Shown in pieces: positions 58,619-64,000 of a DNA stretch of 64,000 nt. Position 1 is the stretch's first letter; the number at the start of each line of letters is the position of its first letter. The position numbers and the translations under genes were made by a program. Location: the NCBI GenBank assembly GCA_023101885.1, contig JALPQD010000213.1, forward strand, positions 2,179,001-2,243,000, read 5' to 3'. Source of the DNA: Typhlomys cinereus (Eukaryota; Chordata; Mammalia; Rodentia; Platacanthomyidae). The notes under the pieces are model-generated. The model ran no database searches. It had not been told where the DNA came from and saw nothing but the letters and a program-made list of their open reading frames with translations.

Positions 58619-59374
58619 GAGACATTGACTCTACTTAGTTTTCTATACAAAGGGAATTCTTCAGTCTTTTTTTTCCTTTTTCTCTTCAATCTTTAGATTT
58701 AAAAAAAATAGCTTCTTTCTTTGCATCTGTAGTAATAGTCTAGCTCTGGAGATACTGTGAGTGAGGGACAAAGGAAAGCTTCCCTAGTTCAATACAACTC
58801 CCAGCAACAGCCGCAGTCACAGTGTGTGTCCTCAGCCTGTATCAGGATAAAAGAATGCACCAAAACACTTGTCTGACCCAAAAAACAAAATTTTTATGTC
58901 ATGCAAAATAAAATTGATTTTTGTCAAAAAAAAGTAAGACCTTCTACAAGCTAGAAGACAAATGTTTGTTTAAAACAATTTTTAAACTCCGATTCAGAGG
59001 AAACACACCAGGCCAGTGGCTGAATCTCATGGGGCTTGCAACATGCCAAAGTCCCAGCCTGGAAAAGCCATTTCTTAAATGGTGTTGTTTCAAAACTATG
59101 TGTTCTCAAATAGAGCTAAGAAAACTCTGAAAGATACATGCGTTCCACTTCTGTGACACGGCCCTAAATATAAAGCCAAGGGAGCACGCGGTCATGTAGA
59201 CGCCTCAAGTTTACCACCCGTTGCAAACATAGCGTCAATGATGCTTTAATGAGAAAGCATCCCTAACTCAATACAATGCATGGCTCAGCATAGCCTCATT
59301 TTTCTTCTGTGATGACTTCATAATGTAGGTCATTGTTAGAATGTGGGGCTCAAGAAGAAGACAAGTTGTTTGAA
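58619..59374. other. Unique sequence, no gene seen
   Basis: Nothing recognised. Confidence 0.45.
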
Positions 59375-59468
59375 TAGGTGTGATTTCTCCATTTCATAGA
59401 TAAAAAAAGTGAGAAAGATGAAAAAGCTTCCCAAACTCAAGGAAAAGAACCTGGGCTGAGATGGAGGG
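59375..59468 (+). mobile_element. MIR-like fragment
   Basis: 'ctccatttcatagataaaaa' and 'aagcttcccaaactcaagga' with 'acctgggctgag' resemble the MIR phrases 'ccattttacagatgag', 'acttgcccaaggtca' and 'gagctggg'. Confidence 0.4.
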
Positions 59469-60590
59469 TCTTCCAGTACAGTTGAAGAACATGAGAAGAA
59501 AACATTGAGCAACTTTCCCAATGCCCACGTTGACGAGATAAACCCATGAGCGAAAGACTTCCCCGTATTCTGTGACAGAAGGATAAGCAGCTCTCTCTCC
59601 CTCTCTTGCTCTTGCTCTCTCTATCACAGAAATGCCTTGGTACTGAAAGCCTGTGGGATCTTTGCCCTCTGGAGAAACATGGCCTCCAGGAGACATTTCT
59701 AGACACAATGAAGAATGACAAGCTTACAGAGCTGCTCATGTGTCCTCGTCACACGAAAATCTCCTGCAGCTAGCCCTTACTGTCCCCTTCTCTTTGTCTC
59801 CAAAGTGAGGTTGTTCTTTGCTCTTCTTCAGGTATTTTACACACACATACCACACACCTATACATACGCACACAGATGTGCACCGATGCAGGCACGAGTA
59901 CATATAACCCTCCACACATTATGTCTGAGAGCTGCCAAATGATGTTGCATGTTCAGGAAGCCAAAGGATGGTGGAATTTAAAGATGCAGTGGTCCTGGAA
60001 CAAGCAAAAGGCAGTGGACTAGGTGCAGGGGCACAAGCAGCTTCCCATTGTTTGCCTAGAAACCAGGTCTGGGGTTTAAAAACAGAAGTCACATTCTGAC
60101 TTTCATATTTCTAAACCCACCAAATTTTTCTGATAGAAGTGAACAGATATGTGTCCTAGAAATAATGAATTCAGTTATTTCAAAGAAAAAGCAAAATTTC
60201 AGAAGCCTACCTTTCTGAAACATGATGATGCTTTTACCAGCAAGTAACCATTCAGAAGCTAATCATGCTATACCCAGAACCATCACTCATGAGGAAATAC
60301 TTCAGCCTCCATATCCTCCAGAAATAGTTTAAGCAATCTGGAAAGAATGCTGACTGGCACTATTTCTAGTTCCAATAAGCTTGTTTCTTGACTTGAAACT
60401 ATTAGTTTTTAGAGCAAACATGTTTACTTAAAAGATTCAGAGGAAGAACCCAATCACAAATGTTTTCCAGTCAAAGGAAGATCTTTAAATTTTAGCCATT
60501 GCAAATGGTCTCTCAAATGAAACAGTAGCAGAGTTAAAGAGAATGGGCTTTGAAAAAGCACCTTGAATTTGCCATTTCTTTTTAATAATT
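59469..60590. other. Unique sequence, no gene seen
   Basis: A pyrimidine-rich patch lies at 59591-59628, with a short CA-rich patch at 59838-59880. Overlapping minus frames of 100 and 104 codons at 59394-59739 pass through the MIR-like fragment and the pyrimidine patch and are not supported as genes. Confidence 0.45.
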
Positions 60591-60778
60591 TTAAATAGTT
60601 ATGTATAGTGTATGTGTGTGTGCATGTGTGTATGCAAGTGTATGCATGTACCATGGTGCATATATAGACTTCCTGGACTCTGATCTTGCTCTTCATCATT
60701 TGGGTTCCAATAATGAACTCAGGTCACCAGGCTTAGCACCAAGCTCCTTTACCTTCTGAATTGTCTCAGTGGCTCTGA
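60591..60778 (-). mobile_element. tRNA-derived SINE, minus strand
   Basis: TG-rich start (60608-60648), 'ttccaataatgaactcaggt', 'caccaggcttagcaccaagc' and a decayed head 'gaattgtctcagtggctct' fit a reverse B2/B4 element. Confidence 0.6.
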
Positions 60779-62570
60779 ATTGATAATTTCTAAAATATCT
60801 CTTCAAGTGCTAAATGATACAATAAGTTATCATGAATAGAAGGGGGTTCTACACTTGGGAACGTACTAAGAATTGGAAAAGAAACCCAGCTAATGCATGA
60901 CTTACCTAAATCCCCAGGTTAATATTTAAATAGAAGTTCCTTCTGGTATGCGGGACTTAACTCTGACTTTTCTTCCTTCTGCCAAGGAACCTATAGCCAT
61001 CTGAACTTCCACAGTTCCTTATTTCTACACATATGATTTTGTGTGATTGCTTTGAAGAGTCTAGATGCTCTAAGTTTTTGGATTCCACGCTGGAAGACCT
61101 CGCTGGGGACAGGGTCTCAAACATGAAATCTTCCAGCGAATCTCTTCCAAGGTTGTAAAGACGGACAGATCCAAGCAGTCCAAGAATTTGGGACTCATTC
61201 AGGCATGGAGATACTTTCCAGCCCTCAACTTTTCCATAACCTGTTAAGTCTTCATAGGATTGGATATCTGTGTTTTAAATGCATTCAGTAAAGGGAATAA
61301 CACAAGAGGTTCTCCATGCTGAACCTTGGGCAACGACGAATGAGCAGAAAATGACAACAGAATGTAATAGACTACACAGCCACGTGCTCTGGACTTCAGT
61401 ACATAGCGTTCTTGAATTCTTTTTTTTTCCACATAAGGCCCTCGTTCAAATGTCCTATTATCAAAAAGTTCTCAGGAAAGCATTGTACTTTCTGGCCTAT
61501 GATCATCAGCGAGATACCATGCTTGTTTTTTTTGGTTTTTTTTTGTTTTTGTTTTTTTTTTTTGTAAATCTTTTAAACCATGCACTTGTGCACGTTTTCC
61601 TGTCTCGCTTCCTGCATTCATTATGTTTTCCCCTCCAGGATCATTTCCAGGGATCTCCAGAAAATGAAAGAAACCACTGTGACCAAGCTGGAATGCATGA
61701 AAGCCACGCCACCTCCTGCCAGAGGGCAAGGAACAGATCCCATGACTGTGTGCTTGTCCCTCCTCCGAGCCCTCGAGCTACATGTCTAATCCATCCTCAC
61801 AGAGCTGTCTCAGGTCTCCCTGGCCAAGGGGAAGATGATTCTCTCTCCCAGGGCCATGATGTGAGGCCTGCTTGGGAGGAAATGTTGTCTTTGGGGAAAT
61901 AGCAAAATTGTGTGACTACATTAAAGTCAACACTATTTATCTTCACCTCTTGTCCTATGGGCTGACAAAGGGGTACCACTGTTAGGCGCAGCCCCCCATG
62001 CACAGCTGCAATAGAAAGAAGGCAGGGACTGGTACTTTCAAGTGTCAGACCTTTTGTGCTGACTACTAGTTTATGAGGCTGATGTCCAGCATCTCAGTCA
62101 ATGAAGCCTTTGTCCTAGGTGTATGGGGCAGGACAGTGGAAAAACTGCCTTCTCTTCTATCCCAGGACCATCTATCTTCCCCCTCACCCTGTTTCTCAAC
62201 TTTTCTGTCTCTCCAGCATACAGAGACAGGATCCCTCCTGGGTTAATGTACTGGAAAATTGCTCTGCATGTTTATGAGGGGGTGCCTTCCCAATGAAAGA
62301 AAAAAGGAAAGGGGAAAAAAACAGGGAAGAAGAGCCCTTTTTCCCACTGAACTCGTTGGCCTTAAGCTTGTGGGTCTGACCCTGATTAAGACAATCTCAA
62401 TGTCCTGCTAGGAGGGTTATTGTGAAGTTTGGCAGAACGCACTTCCGACTGAATTTTTTTTATTATTATTTATAATCACAAAGTAGTTTGGACAGCTCCC
62501 ATCACCCACCCAGCCACTAATACCCTGACCCCAAAGGCATGCATGCAACACACATGCATGCGCACAAGCT

Positions 62571-62576
<6 letters not shown>
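60779..62576. other. Unique sequence with T/G homopolymer patch, no gene supported
   Basis: 61521-61564 is a T-rich patch with isolated Gs. The longest frame in the window (61279-61902 plus, 207 codons) runs through it. The resulting product has long F/L runs from poly-T and no recognisable domain, so I do not call it a gene. 62280-62320 is purine-rich. Confidence 0.45.

Positions 62577-62622
<46 letters not shown>
62577..62622. repeat. (CA)n microsatellite
   Basis: Uninterrupted CA run, preceded by an alternating 'catgcatgc' segment at 62538-62560. Confidence 0.97.
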
Positions 62623-62625
<3 letters not shown>

Positions 62626-64000
62626 AGTGTTACCTTAAAAGAAGACTCCTGCTGTCACACCAGTTTGCCTCAGAACAATTTATTCTCCTTGGAGGAAGAG
62701 CTGCTTTCCCCCAGGGAATTCCTTGTAAATAGAAAACATGTTTCTATACAGTTACATGGAAAGCTGGACCACGTGACCTTTGCCATGGCTAGATGCGGAA
62801 TCCAGAAGAAGAGTGTTACGTGATATCGCTCACTTGCTCATTTTAGCTGGGTTTTTTTCCCCAGCTAAAAATAATACTTTTTATCTCTCAGCTCCATCTC
62901 CTGCTTCTTTATGCCTCTGTGGGAGGTTCTGGGCTAAAATAAAATGTCATGTGTGTGGTTAAGACATCAGCTATGCATGCTTGTGAAATAAAGGCCTACA
63001 GTGGCACCAAGAGATTTTATGAGACAGAGCTGAGATGTTCTAGAAACTTCCATACAAAACTCACAAGCAATGGGAATGCAAAATTCTGGATAATTATGAC
63101 CAATTATCTTAGACTATCAGCAGGCCCACAGCAAGTATCTGTTCAGGAAAAGAAGGGACAAAACAGCAGGTTGGCACTTTCTTTTTTTCTTCAACCGGCT
63201 TTAGAAAAACTTACTTGATGTTTCTGTCAATAGCTATTTTAGCCAGAGAAATAGAAGAAAAAGGGGTATTCACGTATCAAAGGTCCACTTTTGTAATGAC
63301 CAGAAAAACAACTGGGATGTTTTACAGAAAATTTATGTGAAAAATCAAAGCCTTAAAACACCTAAAATAAACAAGGATAACAGAAGAGAGAGGTCAGCTC
63401 TGTCTGTACTGAACATCACTGCATAAGAGTTCTGTTTTGAGTTTAGATTTCCCATGTCTAAGAGACAAATGTCACATGAAGTTATAGTTTTCTGACAAGT
63501 AAATAACCGAGACATCTCTCATGGTAGGAGGTTTATGGTAGAATGTGACTGAGCACAATTACATCTGTTCTCTCTCTTTTATTTATGATGCCCAAAGTCG
63601 AGATGTTCCTATGAAATTTATTCAATGTTACCCCATGAAGAACTTCCTGCCCCTCACCCATTTCTTTCCCACCCACACATTTCTGCCCTTGCATTTTCCC
63701 CTATTGAAATCTAACATTCTTAATTTAAACTCTACCCCCCACTGCTAAGCCTTGGGACTCATTTAAATATTTAGCAAGATTATAAAAAGAAATGGGGTGA
63801 AGCTGATAGATCATGCCCAGGAGAGTGGGGAACGCCGTCGAACACACATGTTAACAGTATCCCCCTAATCCTTTTCCCTGCCCCCCTTTTAAAGAAGGAG
63901 GTCAGAAGTGTTTGGTCCTGGGGTCTGTTCCCTGAAGACCCTTAATAAGCAGACGTTACTGTAACGTGCTCAGGGAATGAAGCATAAATATGACCCCTGA
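62623..64000. other. Unique sequence to window end, no gene seen
   Basis: Mixed composition with no confident repeat, exon or RNA gene. The end of the window is ordinary sequence. Confidence 0.45.

Noticed and set aside
61600..61660. Splice-acceptor-like 'ttttcccctccag' before 'gatcatttccag'
   Set aside because: A single acceptor-like motif without a matching donor or conserved reading frame is expected by chance in 64 kb.
61279..61902. Longest open frame in the window, 207 codons, plus strand
   Set aside because: It depends on reading poly-T/TG tracts as F/L-rich peptide. There is no recognisable domain, and no repeat-independent coding signal is visible.

Overview
The window looks like ordinary nuclear DNA of a rodent and contains no protein-coding gene I can support. 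The evidence for a rodent is the repeat mix: L1 LINE 3' ends on both strands, B1-like (7SL-derived) and ID-like (tRNA-Ala/BC1-type) SINEs, many tRNA-derived SINEs of the B2/B3/B4 type, MaLR-like LTR ends, ancient MIR and L2 fragments, and abundant long (CA)n, (GA)n and (TCTA)n microsatellites. Two almost identical, CpG-rich tRNA-derived SINEs share a B2-like head, but their body does not match the mouse or rat B2 sequence as I recall it. That points to a rodent outside Muridae, perhaps a dipodoid with DIP-type elements, but I cannot settle the species.

Layout. Positions 1-19000 are AT-rich unique sequence with scattered old SINEs, simple repeats and two local tandem duplications. Positions 19000-25500 hold a cluster of SINEs plus repeats resembling the rodent DNA-transposon family URR1 and MaLR LTRs. 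Positions 25500-34000 are mostly unique, with decayed minus-strand L1 pieces near 30.3-31.5 kb. Positions 34000-41600 carry a MaLR-like LTR, a GC-richer unidentified block, a young SINE with perfect target-site duplications, an ID element, an L1 3' end, MIR fragments and three long CA/GT tracts. Positions 41600-49000 are mainly unique, with a 5' fragment of U2 snRNA and a B1 whose tail runs into a (GGAA)n tract. Positions 49035-54185 are a nested retrotransposon stack. Positions 54186-64000 are mainly unique, some of it resembling conserved non-coding DNA.

The most interesting locus is that stack. A minus-strand L1 was entered by a plus-strand L1 (14-bp target-site duplication). The plus-strand L1 was itself entered by a polyadenylated element of about 320 bp (7-bp duplication), built from four and a half copies of a 64-65 bp unit, each carrying a 24-bp near-palindrome. 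The minus-strand L1 was separately hit by a young SINE (20-bp duplication). I do not recognise the palindrome-bearing retroposon.

All open reading frames are short, run through repeats or homopolymers, or lie in transposon bodies, so no CDS is annotated. The window is best read as an intron or intergenic desert.
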